From positions 249,156-313,155 of the forward strand of contig NZ_LMMV01000023.1 in assembly GCF_001422405.1 (NCBI RefSeq): a stretch of DNA of 64,000 bases. Direction: 5' to 3'. This DNA is from Pseudorhodoferax sp. Leaf267. GTDB lineage: Bacteria; Pseudomonadota; Gammaproteobacteria; Burkholderiales; Burkholderiaceae_C. Shown piece by piece: positions 34,016 to 42,014 of this stretch. The notes beneath the pieces are model-generated. The model searched no databases. It saw only the letters and a program-made list of their open reading frames with translations, and was not told the origin of the DNA. A program made the position numbers and the translations under genes. The stretch's first letter is position 1, and each line of letters begins with the position of its first letter.

Positions 34016-35896
34016 TCAGGACGGCAGGGCGTCGCGCGTTCGCGGGATGGGAAGGCGCAGCACGATGCGCGTGCCGCGCGCGGTCGCGGGCCGTTCGAGC
34101 CGGCCGCCCAGTCGTTCGGCGCGCGCGTGCATGTTGGACAGGCCGCGGCCCGCGGGGCTGCCCGTGGTTTCAAGGCCCACGCCGTCGTCGCTCACCTCCA
34201 GCACCAGCGCGTCGTCCTGCAGCGCGATCTGCACGCGCACCTGGCTGGCCCGCGCATGCTTGAGCACATTGGTCAGGGCCTCCTGCCCGATGCGCAGCAC
34301 CTGCAGCACCACATGGGGTTGCAGGGCCTGCACGGCATCGGGCAGCTCGGTGTGCCAGTGCGTGGCCAGGCCGGCGTCGCGCAGCCGCGTGTCCCAGCGG
34401 AAGCGGAAGTCGACCAGTGCCGTACGAAAGTCGCCGTCGCCCGAGGCCAGGGCCTCGATCGCCACGCGCATCTCGTCGATGGCCGCGCGCAGCATGCCCG
34501 TCATCTGCTGCGGCTGCAGCGCGCCACGTTCGGCGCGCAGCAGCGAGGTGAACAGCTGCGCGCCCAGGCCGTCGTGCAGGTCGGCCATGATGCGCTGGCG
34601 CTCGTCGGTGGCGGCCTGCTCGCGCTGCAGCGCGGCGATACGCGCGTAGCTGGCGGCGATCTCGGCTTCGCGCTGGGCCACGCGGGCCTCCAGCGTGCGG
34701 TGCGATTCCTCCAGCGCGCGCAGGTTGCGCACATAGCGCAGCGTGATCAGCCCGCCCATGGTCAGCAGCAGCAGGTTGGCACCGTAGTGCAGCAGGAAGA
34801 AGCGGTGTGCGCTCCATTGCGGCAGCGCCGCGCTGAACCAGGGCGACTGCAGGGCGATCAGGTAGTCGTGCACGCCGGACAGCAGCGTCAGCACGAAGAC
34901 CAGGGCAATCAGGATGCGCTCGGCCGACGGCCGGCGCCACGCGGCCCCCACCGCGACCAGGGCGCCCATCACGCCGATCGGGATCAGCCCGGCCACCCAC
35001 CAGCGCGCCACCCACTGCTCGGCGCCCGCACTGGCGCCGCCCAGCAGGTAGACCAGCGGGCCAAGCGCCCACCAGCCCAGCAGCGCGCGCAGCAGCCAGC
35101 GTGGCTGCCAGTGCGCCACGTGCAGCGCGAACAGCGCCAGCAGCACGATGAAGCCGCCGTTGCTGGCGTGGTAGAGCAACCGCCAGGGCGGCCAGGCCCA
35201 GGCCGGCAGCACGTCGAAGACGAAGGTCGTGGTGCGCAGCGCCCACACCACGCCGATCAACCCGGCGATGCCGTACACCTGCTCCTGCGGGCGCCGCAGC
35301 CAGATGTAGAGCGCGAACAGCCCGGCCACCAGCGACACGACGACGGTGATGACCGGCACCGTGCGCACGAAGAACAGCCGCAGGTCGAACTGCCCCTGCA
35401 GCACGCTCTGCGGACCCAGCACCAGCCGTGGCAGCAGGGCCGCGGCGGGCGCCTGCGAAGCCGCCACGCGCAGCTGCAGCCGGTTGGCCCCGGCCCGCAG
35501 CTGGCTGGGTGGCAGCGCCAGCAGGTGCGGGCGCTCCCAGCGCACGCGCGTGTCCTGCGTGGTCTCGGGCACCGCGCCGATCAGCTGGCCGTTGAGCCAG
35601 ATGCGACCGCCCCCGTAGAAGTAGGGCAGGTACAGCATCCAGGCATCGTGCTGCATGTGCTCCATGGCGTCGGCCGGCAGCGTGAAGACCAGCTGGTACC
35701 AGGCCACCGGCGCCGGCTGTGCGTCGGGCAGGGGCACGCTGTGCCAGCGCGGGTCGCGCGCGTCGGGCGGCAGGGCGTCGTCCGCGCGCAGCAGTTCGGC
35801 CTGGGCCGGCTCCAGGGCCTGGGCCTGCACCGCGCCGCCAGCCAGCCAGGCGGCCAGCAGCAGCGCGCTACAGCAGACCCAGCTGCGCAGCTTCAT
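34016..35896 (-). CDS. 7TM sensor histidine kinase (7TMR-DISM type, HisKA_3)
   Basis: At 626 residues it has a signal peptide (1-25), a periplasmic carbohydrate-binding-like DISM domain (about 30-185, with W-Y-Q-L-V-F-T-L-P), seven transmembrane helices (about 190-400), a coiled coil (L-E-E-S-H-R-T-L-E-A-R-V-A-Q-R-E), and a HisKA_3 domain with phospho-acceptor His441 in M-A-D-L-H-D-G-L-G-A-Q. The ATPase domain ends with S-D-D-G-V-G-L and G-R-G-L-S-N-M-H-A-R. Kinases of this type control surface and sugar responses. The ATG at 35896 overlaps the regulator's last 29 bases, so the pair is translationally coupled. Confidence 0.92.
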   Translation of the reverse strand: MKLRSWVCCSALLLAAWLAGGAVQAQALEPAQAELLRADDALPPDARDPRWHSVPLPDAQPAPVAWYQLVFTLPADAMEHMQHDAWMLYLPYFYGGGRIWLNGQLIGAVPETTQDTRVRWERPHLLALPPSQLRAGANRLQLRVAASQAPAAALLPRLVLGPQSVLQGQFDLRLFFVRTVPVITVVVSLVAGLFALYIWLRRPQEQVYGIAGLIGVVWALRTTTFVFDVLPAWAWPPWRLLYHASNGGFIVLLALFALHVAHWQPRWLLRALLGWWALGPLVYLLGGASAGAEQWVARWWVAGLIPIGVMGALVAVGAAWRRPSAERILIALVFVLTLLSGVHDYLIALQSPWFSAALPQWSAHRFFLLHYGANLLLLTMGGLITLRYVRNLRALEESHRTLEARVAQREAEIAASYARIAALQREQAATDERQRIMADLHDGLGAQLFTSLLRAERGALQPQQMTGMLRAAIDEMRVAIEALASGDGDFRTALVDFRFRWDTRLRDAGLATHWHTELPDAVQALQPHVVLQVLRIGQEALTNVLKHARASQVRVQIALQDDALVLEVSDDGVGLETTGSPAGRGLSNMHARAERLGGRLERPATARGTRIVLRLPIPRTRDALPS

Positions 35897-36530
35897 AGAC
35901 CGCTTCGCCGCGCGAATGCACGGCAAGCTTGCGGTAGATCTTCTTTACATGGGCGACGACCGTGTGCGGCGAGATCTCCATGAGCTCGCCGATGGTCTCG
36001 AAGCTGAAGCCCTTGGCCACCATGCGCAGCAGCTCGGTCTCGCGCGTGGTGAGCGGTGTGGCCGATGGCAGCGGCGTGGCGCTGGCGGCCGTCGCCGGCT
36101 CCTTGGCGGGCTGGCGCAGCCGCGCCAGGATGCGGCGCGCGATCCCCGGGCTGATCGGCGCGCCGCCTGCGCGCAGTTCGTGGATGCTGGCCGCGATGCG
36201 CTGGGCCGAGGCGTCCTTGAGCAGATAGCCTGCGGCGCCGGCCTCGATGGCGGCGACCACGTGGCTGTCGTCGGCGAACATGGTGACCACCAGCACGTCG
36301 CAGTCCGGCTGCTGGCGCGCGGCATGGGCGATGACCTCCACGCCGCCGATGTCGGGCAGGCCCAGGTCGACCAGCAGCACGTCGGGCCGCTGCACGTCCA
36401 GCATCGCGATGCCGGCCCGCCCGCCCGTGACCGCGCCGACCAGGCTCAGGGCCGGGTCGTCCATCACCGCGTCGGAGAAACGCCGCACGAATTCGGGCTC
36501 GTCCTCCACGATCAGCACTCTGGTGGTCAT
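35868..36530 (-). CDS. LuxR/NarL family response regulator
   Basis: The 220-residue protein has a receiver domain with acidic residues at 10-11, phospho-acceptor Asp55 (L-L-V-D-L-G-L-P-D), Thr in V-V-T-M-F-A, and Lys in Y-L-L-K-D-A-S-A, then a linker rich in Pro and Ala and a LuxR HTH (T-T-R-E-T-E-L-L-R-M-V-A-K-G-F-S, then E-I-S-P-H-T-V-V-A-H-V-K-K-I-Y-R-K-L). It is the partner of the 7TM kinase that overlaps it downstream. It is divergent from nadM, with 189 bases between the starts and no recognised operator. Confidence 0.93.
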   Translation of the reverse strand: MTTRVLIVEDEPEFVRRFSDAVMDDPALSLVGAVTGGRAGIAMLDVQRPDVLLVDLGLPDIGGVEVIAHAARQQPDCDVLVVTMFADDSHVVAAIEAGAAGYLLKDASAQRIAASIHELRAGGAPISPGIARRILARLRQPAKEPATAASATPLPSATPLTTRETELLRMVAKGFSFETIGELMEISPHTVVAHVKKIYRKLAVHSRGEAVYEAAQLGLL

Positions 36531-36719
36531 CCGTTCTCCGCGGGGATCTGTCGCGATGGCGCATTCTGACCACCGAGCGTTGTTCGTGCCACCCCGCGCA
36601 TGCGGGATGGCCTGCGACTGTGCCCCCGGCACGACACACCTGTAACGGCGGCGGGCTTCGCGCGCATGCGCACAATGGGTGCCCCGCCGCGGCACGCCCG
36701 CTCTCGCAACGGAGTTCCC

Positions 36720-37766
36720 ATGCCCTCTCGCGCTTTCGACCTGGCCGTGTGCATCGGCCGCTTCCAACCGTTCCACAGCGGCCACCTGGCCCTGCTGCGC
36801 GAGGCCCTGCGCGTGGCGCGCCGCGCCGTGGTCGTAATCGGCTCGGCCTTCCAGGCGCGCACGCCGCGCAACCCCTGGACCTGGCAGGAGCGCGCCGAGA
36901 TGGTGCGCCAGGCCCTGCCCGAGGCCGAACGCGAGCGCATCGACGTGCTGCCCATGCGCGATTACTACGACCAGCCGCGCTGGGTGCAGGCCGTGCGCCA
37001 GGCCGTGGCGCAGGCTGCGCCCGATGCCAGCAGCATCGCCCTGGTCGGGCATTTCAAGGACGCGACCAGCGTCTACCTGCGCGACTTTCCCCAATGGAAG
37101 CTGTTGCCCGTGGACAAGCTGGGCCACTACGACGGCACGCCCCTGCGCGACGCGCTGCTGGGCGCGCCGGCCGGGCAGGCCCAGGCTGCGCTGACCGGCA
37201 TCGCGGCCAGCCTGCCGGCCAACACGCTGGAGTTCCTGCGCCAGTGGCTGCGCGACGCGCCGCTGGCGCAGCTGGCCGAGGAGTGGCGCGCGCTGAAGGA
37301 CGGCCGCGCCGCGTGGGCCGGCTCCCCCTATCCGCCCGTCTTCGTGACCGTGGACACGGTGATCCGCTGCCAGGGCCGGGTGCTGCTGATCCGCCGCGGC
37401 CAGGCGCCGGGCAAGGGCCTGCTGGCGGTGCCGGGCGGCTTCCTGGAGCAGCGCGACACGGTCTACCAGTCCGCCGTGCGCGAACTGGAGGAAGAAACCA
37501 ACCTGGCCATGCTGGAGCCTGCGCTGCGCAAGTGCCTGAAGGAGGTCGCCGTGTTCGACCACCCGGACCGCAGCCAGCGCGGCCGTGTGGTCACGCATGC
37601 GCACTACTTCGACCTGGGCGACCGCGCGCTGCCGGCCGTGGAGGCGGGGGACGATGCGCGTTCGGTGGAGTGGGTGGCGATCGACCGGGTCGCGGCGCTG
37701 GAGGACCAGTTCCACGATGACCACTTCCACATGCTGGACCACTTCCTGGCCATCACGCCGCGCTGA
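36720..37766 (+). CDS. nadM: Nicotinamide-nucleotide adenylyltransferase fused to a Nudix hydrolase
   Basis: A 348-residue fusion. Residues 1-170 are an NMN adenylyltransferase with the signature G-R-F-Q-P-F-H-S-G-H (13-22) and V-G-H-F-K-D-A-T-S; residues about 205-348 are a Nudix domain with the box G-F-L-E-Q-R-D-T-V-Y-Q and R-E-L-E-E-E-T (240-262). The first Glu of the box is replaced by Asp. Fusions like this (Synechocystis slr0787, Francisella NadM) make NAD from NMN and hydrolyse ADP-ribose, so both parts feed NAD metabolism. The ribosome site is CGGAG, 4 bases before the ATG. It is divergent from the response regulator gene. Confidence 0.93.
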   Translation: MPSRAFDLAVCIGRFQPFHSGHLALLREALRVARRAVVVIGSAFQARTPRNPWTWQERAEMVRQALPEAERERIDVLPMRDYYDQPRWVQAVRQAVAQAAPDASSIALVGHFKDATSVYLRDFPQWKLLPVDKLGHYDGTPLRDALLGAPAGQAQAALTGIAASLPANTLEFLRQWLRDAPLAQLAEEWRALKDGRAAWAGSPYPPVFVTVDTVIRCQGRVLLIRRGQAPGKGLLAVPGGFLEQRDTVYQSAVRELEEETNLAMLEPALRKCLKEVAVFDHPDRSQRGRVVTHAHYFDLGDRALPAVEAGDDARSVEWVAIDRVAALEDQFHDDHFHMLDHFLAITPR

Positions 37767-37944
37767 GCGGCATGTCCAGCTCCGGCGGCGGGCCGGGCAC
37801 CCATGGCTTCAGCCCGCCTGGCGCGCCGCTTGCACATGCAGCGGTGCGGACCCAGCGCGCGCGTCTGACAATCGGTGGCAGCCGCGTCCGACGCGGCCGT
37901 GGGCGCGTGGATGCGACAGTCTGCCCGTCGCTGCCAGACTCCTG

Positions 37945-39039
37945 GTGGCCCTGGAGTTCGCGATTTCGTCCACGCCTGCTTCCATCGCTGCGCCGCCCGG
38001 CCTGATCTACGTCAGCGACGACGTGCCCGGCATATCGCGCCATCGCCGCGGCAAGGGCTTCGCCTACCGCAAGCCCGACGGCTCCACGCTGTCGGACGCC
38101 GGCCACCTGCAGCGCATCCGCGCGCTGGCGATCCCGCCGGCCTACACCCAGGTCTGGATCTGCACGCATGCGGACGGCCACATCCAGGCCACGGGCCGCG
38201 ATGCGCGCGGCCGCAAGCAGTACCGCTACCACTCCGCCTGGCGCGAGGCGCAGGATGCGGACAAGTACCAGCGGCTGTTGGCCTTCGCCGACGTGTTGCC
38301 GCGCATCCGCCGCGTGGTGCAGCGCGACCTGGCGCTGCCGGTGGGCCAGCAGATCCAGCGTGCCTCGGTGCTGGCGGCCATCGTGCGGCTGCTGGACACC
38401 ACGCTGGTGCGCGTGGGCAACGACAGCTATGCGCGCAGCAACGGCTCGTTCGGCCTCACCACGCTGCGCGCGCGCCATGCGCAGTTGAAGGGCAGCCAGA
38501 TCAAGCTGCGCTTCAAGGGCAAGAGCGGCGTGGAGCACGACGTGGCCGTGGACGACCCGCGTGTGGCGCGCATCGTGCGCCGCTGCCAGACGCTGCCGGG
38601 CCAGGAGCTGTTCCAGTACCTGGACGATGACGGGGGACGCCACACCATCGGTTCGGCCGACGTCAACGACTATCTGCGCGAGGCCAGTGGCGCCGAGTTC
38701 ACGGCGAAGGACTTCCGCACCTGGCATGGCAGCGTGCACGCGCTGTCGCTGGCGGCCCAGCAGCCTTCGGCGCCCGACAGCACGCTCACCGCGCGCCGCA
38801 GCGCGGCCAAGGCCGTGCTGGCCGAGGTGGCGCGGCGCCTGGGCAACACGGTGGCCGTGTGCCGCAAGGCCTACGTGCACCCCGACGTGCTGGCGCTGAT
38901 GATGGGCGAGCGCGACAGCCTGCCGGCCGCCGGGCTCACCCCCAAGCGCAAGGCCGGCCTGTCGGTGGACGAGCGCCGCTTCCTGTCCTTCCTGGCCACG
39001 GCCGCGGCCCCGCTGCGCACGAAAAGGCCGCGTCGCTAG
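37945..39039 (+). CDS. DNA topoisomerase IB
   Basis: A 364-residue eukaryote-like type IB topoisomerase. The N-terminal domain has G-L-I-Y-V-S-D-D-V-P-G-I and K-G-F-A-Y; the catalytic domain has the active-site Arg region D-F-R-T-W-H-G-S and the nucleophile Tyr310 in C-R-K-A-Y-V-H-P. These enzymes relax supercoils with a 3'-phosphotyrosine intermediate and are usual in Proteobacteria as a single gene of about 350 residues. The start is uncertain: I used the GTG at 37945 because the frame upstream looks like shadow sequence from nadM and no better start codon with a ribosome site is present. The stop lies 10 bases before cca. Confidence 0.88.
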   Translation: MALEFAISSTPASIAAPPGLIYVSDDVPGISRHRRGKGFAYRKPDGSTLSDAGHLQRIRALAIPPAYTQVWICTHADGHIQATGRDARGRKQYRYHSAWREAQDADKYQRLLAFADVLPRIRRVVQRDLALPVGQQIQRASVLAAIVRLLDTTLVRVGNDSYARSNGSFGLTTLRARHAQLKGSQIKLRFKGKSGVEHDVAVDDPRVARIVRRCQTLPGQELFQYLDDDGGRHTIGSADVNDYLREASGAEFTAKDFRTWHGSVHALSLAAQQPSAPDSTLTARRSAAKAVLAEVARRLGNTVAVCRKAYVHPDVLALMMGERDSLPAAGLTPKRKAGLSVDERRFLSFLATAAAPLRTKRPRR

Positions 39040-39049
39040 ACTTGCCCGC

Positions 39050-40291
39050 ATGCAGATCTACAAAGTGGGCGGCGCCGTGCGCGACGCACTGATGGGGCTT
39101 GCCGTGAACGACCGCGACTGGGTGGTCGTGGGCGGCTCGCCCGAGCAGATGGTGGCCGCGGGCTACCTGCCGGTCGGCAAGGACTTCCCGGTGTTCCTGC
39201 ATCCGCAGACGCGCGAGGAATACGCGCTGGCCCGCACCGAGCGCAAAACCGCGCGCGGCTACCACGGCTTTGCCTTCCATGCCGCGCCCGATGTCACGCT
39301 GGAGCAGGACTTGGCCCGCCGGGACCTGACCATCAACGCCATGGCCCAGCCGGCGGACGCGCAGGGCCTGGACGGCGTGGTCGACCCGTTCCATGGCCGC
39401 CAGGACCTGCACGATCGCGTGCTGCGCCACGTGTCCGATGCGTTCGGCGAAGACCCGGTGCGCATCCTGCGCCTGGCCCGCTTCGCCGCGCGCTTCGCCG
39501 ACTTCTCGGTGGCGCCGGCCACGATGCACATGATGCGGGGCATGGTCGAAGACGGTGAGGTGGATGCCCTGGTGGCCGAACGCGTCTGGCAGGAACTGGC
39601 GCGCGGCCTCATGGAGGCCCGGCCCTCGCGCATGTTCGAGGTGCTGCGCGACTGCGGCGCGCTGGCCCGGCTGCTGCCCGAGGTCGATGCGCTGTGGGGC
39701 GTGCCGCAGCGTGCCGACCACCACCCCGAGGTCGACACCGGTGTGCACCTGATGCTGGTGCTGGACATGGCGGCCCGGTTGCAGGCGTCGCTGGCCGTGC
39801 GCTTCGCCTGCCTGTGCCACGACCTGGGCAAGGCCACCACGCCGGCGGACGTGTTGCCGCGCCATATCGGGCACGAGCAGCGCAGCGCCGCATTGCTGCG
39901 GGGCCTGTGCGAACGCCTGCGCGTGCCGCACGAGTGCCGCGATCTGGCCGATGTGGTGGCGCGCGAGCACGGCAATATCCACCGCAGCGCCGAATTGGGA
40001 GCGGCCGCGCTGTTGCGCCTGTTCGAGCGCTGCGATGCCATCCGCAAACCGCGGCGCTTTGCGGATGCGCTGCTGGCCTGTGAATGCGATGCACGCGGGC
40101 GCAAGGGTTTGGAGCAATCCGCCTATCCCCAGCGCCAGCGATTGCTGCAGGCATTGGACGCGGTTTTGGCCGTGGCGACGGAGGCCATTGCAGCGCAGGC
40201 GGTCGCGGCGGGGCGCAAGGGGCCGGATATCGGCAGTGCGATCCAGGCCGCACGCCTTGCGGCACTGCAGGATTATCTGGCGGCGGCCTGA
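39050..40291 (+). CDS. cca: CCA tRNA nucleotidyltransferase (multifunctional, with HD domain)
   Basis: A 413-residue class II CCA-adding enzyme. The nucleotidyltransferase signature is K-V-G-G-A-V-R-D-A-L-M-G (about 4-15), with catalytic acids in the N-D-R-D-W-V-V-V segment. R-R-D-L-T-I-N-A-M-A and the E-D-P-V-R-I-L-R tRNA part follow. The C-terminal HD phosphohydrolase domain has H-P-E-V-D-T-G-V-H and C-H-D-L-G-K, as in the E. coli type enzyme. It repairs or adds the 3' CCA. A TAGACT box lies 7 bases before the ATG and no Shine-Dalgarno site is visible, so the mRNA may be leaderless. A strong terminator lies 23 bases downstream. Confidence 0.95.
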   Translation: MQIYKVGGAVRDALMGLAVNDRDWVVVGGSPEQMVAAGYLPVGKDFPVFLHPQTREEYALARTERKTARGYHGFAFHAAPDVTLEQDLARRDLTINAMAQPADAQGLDGVVDPFHGRQDLHDRVLRHVSDAFGEDPVRILRLARFAARFADFSVAPATMHMMRGMVEDGEVDALVAERVWQELARGLMEARPSRMFEVLRDCGALARLLPEVDALWGVPQRADHHPEVDTGVHLMLVLDMAARLQASLAVRFACLCHDLGKATTPADVLPRHIGHEQRSAALLRGLCERLRVPHECRDLADVVAREHGNIHRSAELGAAALLRLFERCDAIRKPRRFADALLACECDARGRKGLEQSAYPQRQRLLQALDAVLAVATEAIAAQAVAAGRKGPDIGSAIQAARLAALQDYLAAA

Positions 40292-40314
40292 GCCGGCAAG
40301 TCAGAGCGCCAATG

Positions 40315-40343
40315 AAAATGCCGAGCCCAAGGCTCGGCATTTT
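40315..40343. terminator. Perfect bidirectional intrinsic terminator
   Basis: A 13-base exact stem (AAAATGCCGAGCC / GGCTCGGCATTTT) encloses a CAA loop. Each direction ends with a short T-run, and it lies between the convergent cca and H-NS-like genes, 23 and 30 bases from their stops. It serves both. Confidence 0.92.
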
Positions 40344-40373
40344 GTAGGAGTGCGACTACAACACCGCGGAGGT

Positions 40374-40682
40374 TCAAGCGATCAGGTACTGCTCGCGATT
40401 CTGGTCGGCGATCCACTTCGGTGGCTTGCCGCGGCCCGTCCAGGTGTCGCCAGTGGCCGGATTGCGGTACTTCGGGGCCACCTTCTGGCCGGCGGAAGCG
40501 CTGACCTTGCCGGATTTCCCGGCGCGACGCGGATTACCGAAAATGTCATCGGCCGTGAGTTCGAATTCGGCGACCAGTGCTCGCACCTTGTCGACGGCTT
40601 CCTGGTTTTCACGCTGGCGCGCTTCCTGAATCTGGCGTTCGAGGTTTTCGCGTTGCTGGAGAAGTTCTTTGTAGCTGCTCAT
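40374..40682 (-). CDS. H-NS family nucleoid protein
   Basis: The 102-residue protein has an N-terminal coiled coil (L-L-Q-Q-R-E-N-L-E-R-Q-I-Q-E-A-R-Q-R-E) and a C-terminal DNA-binding motif Y-R-N-P-A-T-G-D-T-W-T-G-R-G-K-P-P-K-W-I, the T-W-x-G-R-G-x-x-P core of the H-NS/BpH3 family in beta-proteobacteria. It should oligomerise on AT-rich, often acquired DNA and silence it. The ATG at 40682 has a GGGAAAG site; an ATG four codons earlier lacks one. A clear TATAAT box lies 41 bases upstream. Confidence 0.93.
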   Translation of the reverse strand: MSSYKELLQQRENLERQIQEARQRENQEAVDKVRALVAEFELTADDIFGNPRRAGKSGKVSASAGQKVAPKYRNPATGDTWTGRGKPPKWIADQNREQYLIA

Positions 40683-40722
40683 CGTCTTTCCCATTCACAT
40701 GCCCGAAGTGGCAAGCGAGCGG

Positions 40723-40728
40723 ATTATA
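40723..40728 (-). promoter_or_regulatory. Consensus -10 box of the H-NS-like gene
   Basis: Read on the minus strand this is TATAAT, an exact match to the sigma70 -10 consensus, 41 bases upstream of the start codon. The region before it is AT-rich for this genome (a GATTTGATTTGC stretch), but no good -35 hexamer lies at 16-18 bases, so an extended or activator-dependent promoter is possible. Confidence 0.6.
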
Positions 40729-40852
40729 GGCAGCAAATCAAATCGCGCTCGTTACGCAAATACCCGTAGACAAAAAGTTGATGTCACGCGGCTGGCTTCG
40801 CGGGATACTGAAATTCAGTCCTGCGATTATGGTTTTGCCGCGCCACACCGAA

Positions 40853-41794
40853 TCACCGCTGCACCAGGGCCAGCGCTGCATAATCGCCCACCCGATTCTC
40901 CAGACCGGCCGCGCGCAAGACGACGCCGGAGGTCATGGCGGGGAAATGCGCGCCCATTTCTGGTTCCAGGCGCGGCAACAGCAATTCACGGTGGTGCCAG
41001 AACACGCTGCCGCCCAGGCTGATGCGTTCCAGATCGAGCGTGGTGACCAGGTTGTAGAGCATGCGGCCCAGCACGCGGCACAGGCCGTCGACAACCGCCA
41101 AGGCATGGGCATCGCCGCTGCCGGCGCTCTCCATCCAGTGCGCAGCACCCTGGCCGAAGCGGCGCTCGATCGCATTGCCGGCGACCAGGCCTTCCACGTC
41201 GCCGATGTTGCCGCAGCCGCACAGGGCCTGCGCATCGTCGCTCACGAACATGTGGCCGGCATGGCCAGCGTTGCCGTTCTTGCCGCGCAGGATCTGGCCG
41301 TCCACGCACAGGCCGACACCGATGCCGGTGCTCCAGGTCACATAGGCGCAATGGGCCGCGCCCTGCAGCGCGCCCCAGCGGCGCTCGGCTTCCAGCGCGG
41401 CCACGCAGTCGTTCTCCACGCGCAGCTGCGCGAACCGGCGGGCCAGCGGCGCCTCCACCGGCACGCTGTTCCAGTCGTTCGGCAGGCCGCGCGCGGGGCC
41501 GGCCAGGCCGCCGCAGATGTTGGGCGTGGCCAGTTCGATGCGCCCGTCGCGCACGAGGAACGGGCCGGCCGAGGACACGCCGGCCGTCTGCACCTGGTCC
41601 GGCGCGACGCCGGCCTCGGCGCAGGCCTCGTCCACCATGCGCAGGATCTGCTGCGACAGCGCATCCGGCGTGCCGGTCTTGGCCGTGGGCTCGCTGCGCC
41701 GCGCGACGATGGTGGGCAGGGCATCTGCGCCCGGGGTGTCGGGCGACAGTCCGACGGCGACCTTGGTGCCGCCGATGTCGATACAGGCTTTCAT
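40853..41794 (-). CDS. ROK family sugar kinase
   Basis: A 313-residue ROK protein without an N-terminal HTH, so an enzyme rather than a repressor. It begins C-I-D-I-G-G-T-K (4-11) for phosphate binding; the catalytic Asp is in V-E-N-D-C-V-A-A-L, the H-x-x-G-H helix is G-N-A-G-H-A-G-H, and the zinc loop reads C-G-C-G-N-I-G-D, with Asp where the last Cys of the usual C-x-C-G-x-x-G-C would be. It phosphorylates a hexose, possibly glucose or N-acetylglucosamine. A (GA)6-7 tract lies just before its ribosome site. Confidence 0.88.
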   Translation of the reverse strand: MKACIDIGGTKVAVGLSPDTPGADALPTIVARRSEPTAKTGTPDALSQQILRMVDEACAEAGVAPDQVQTAGVSSAGPFLVRDGRIELATPNICGGLAGPARGLPNDWNSVPVEAPLARRFAQLRVENDCVAALEAERRWGALQGAAHCAYVTWSTGIGVGLCVDGQILRGKNGNAGHAGHMFVSDDAQALCGCGNIGDVEGLVAGNAIERRFGQGAAHWMESAGSGDAHALAVVDGLCRVLGRMLYNLVTTLDLERISLGGSVFWHHRELLLPRLEPEMGAHFPAMTSGVVLRAAGLENRVGDYAALALVQR

Positions 41795-41806
41795 GTCGGA
41801 AACTTC

Positions 41807-41819
41807 CTCTCTCTCTCTC
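41807..41819 (-). repeat. Dinucleotide repeat (CT/GA) before the ROK kinase start
   Basis: Thirteen bases of uninterrupted CT repeat on the plus strand read as GAGAGAGAGAGAG on the minus strand, directly ahead of a GGAAG site and the ROK start, and touching the stop codon of the DUF2905 gene. A change in repeat number would alter the ribosome-site region. Confidence 0.85.
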
Positions 41820-42012
41820 AGATCAGTTTGGCGATGAGGCTGGCGACGGCGCTGAGCAGGATGGTGCTCATCAAGGGGATGAACCAGACGCGGCCGAACA
41901 GCTTGAAACGCAGGTCCCCCGGCAGCTTGCCGAAGCCCAGCTTGCCCAGGAACGGGTGCAGCCAGTTGATCAGCATCAGGGCCAGGAAGACGACGATGAG
42001 CCAGCGCAGCAT
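41818..42012 (-). CDS. DUF2905 family small membrane protein
   Basis: The 64-residue protein has two hydrophobic helices (residues 3-18 and 43-63) separated by a conserved loop (L-G-K-L-G-F-G-K-L-P-G-D-L-R-F), the pattern of DUF2905. The family is widespread and uncharacterised. It lies between a MidA-like methyltransferase and the ROK kinase on the same strand; its start is only 3 bases from the methyltransferase stop, so the two are co-transcribed. Confidence 0.9.
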   Translation of the reverse strand: MLRWLIVVFLALMLINWLHPFLGKLGFGKLPGDLRFKLFGRVWFIPLMSTILLSAVASLIAKLI

Positions 42013-42014
42013 GT

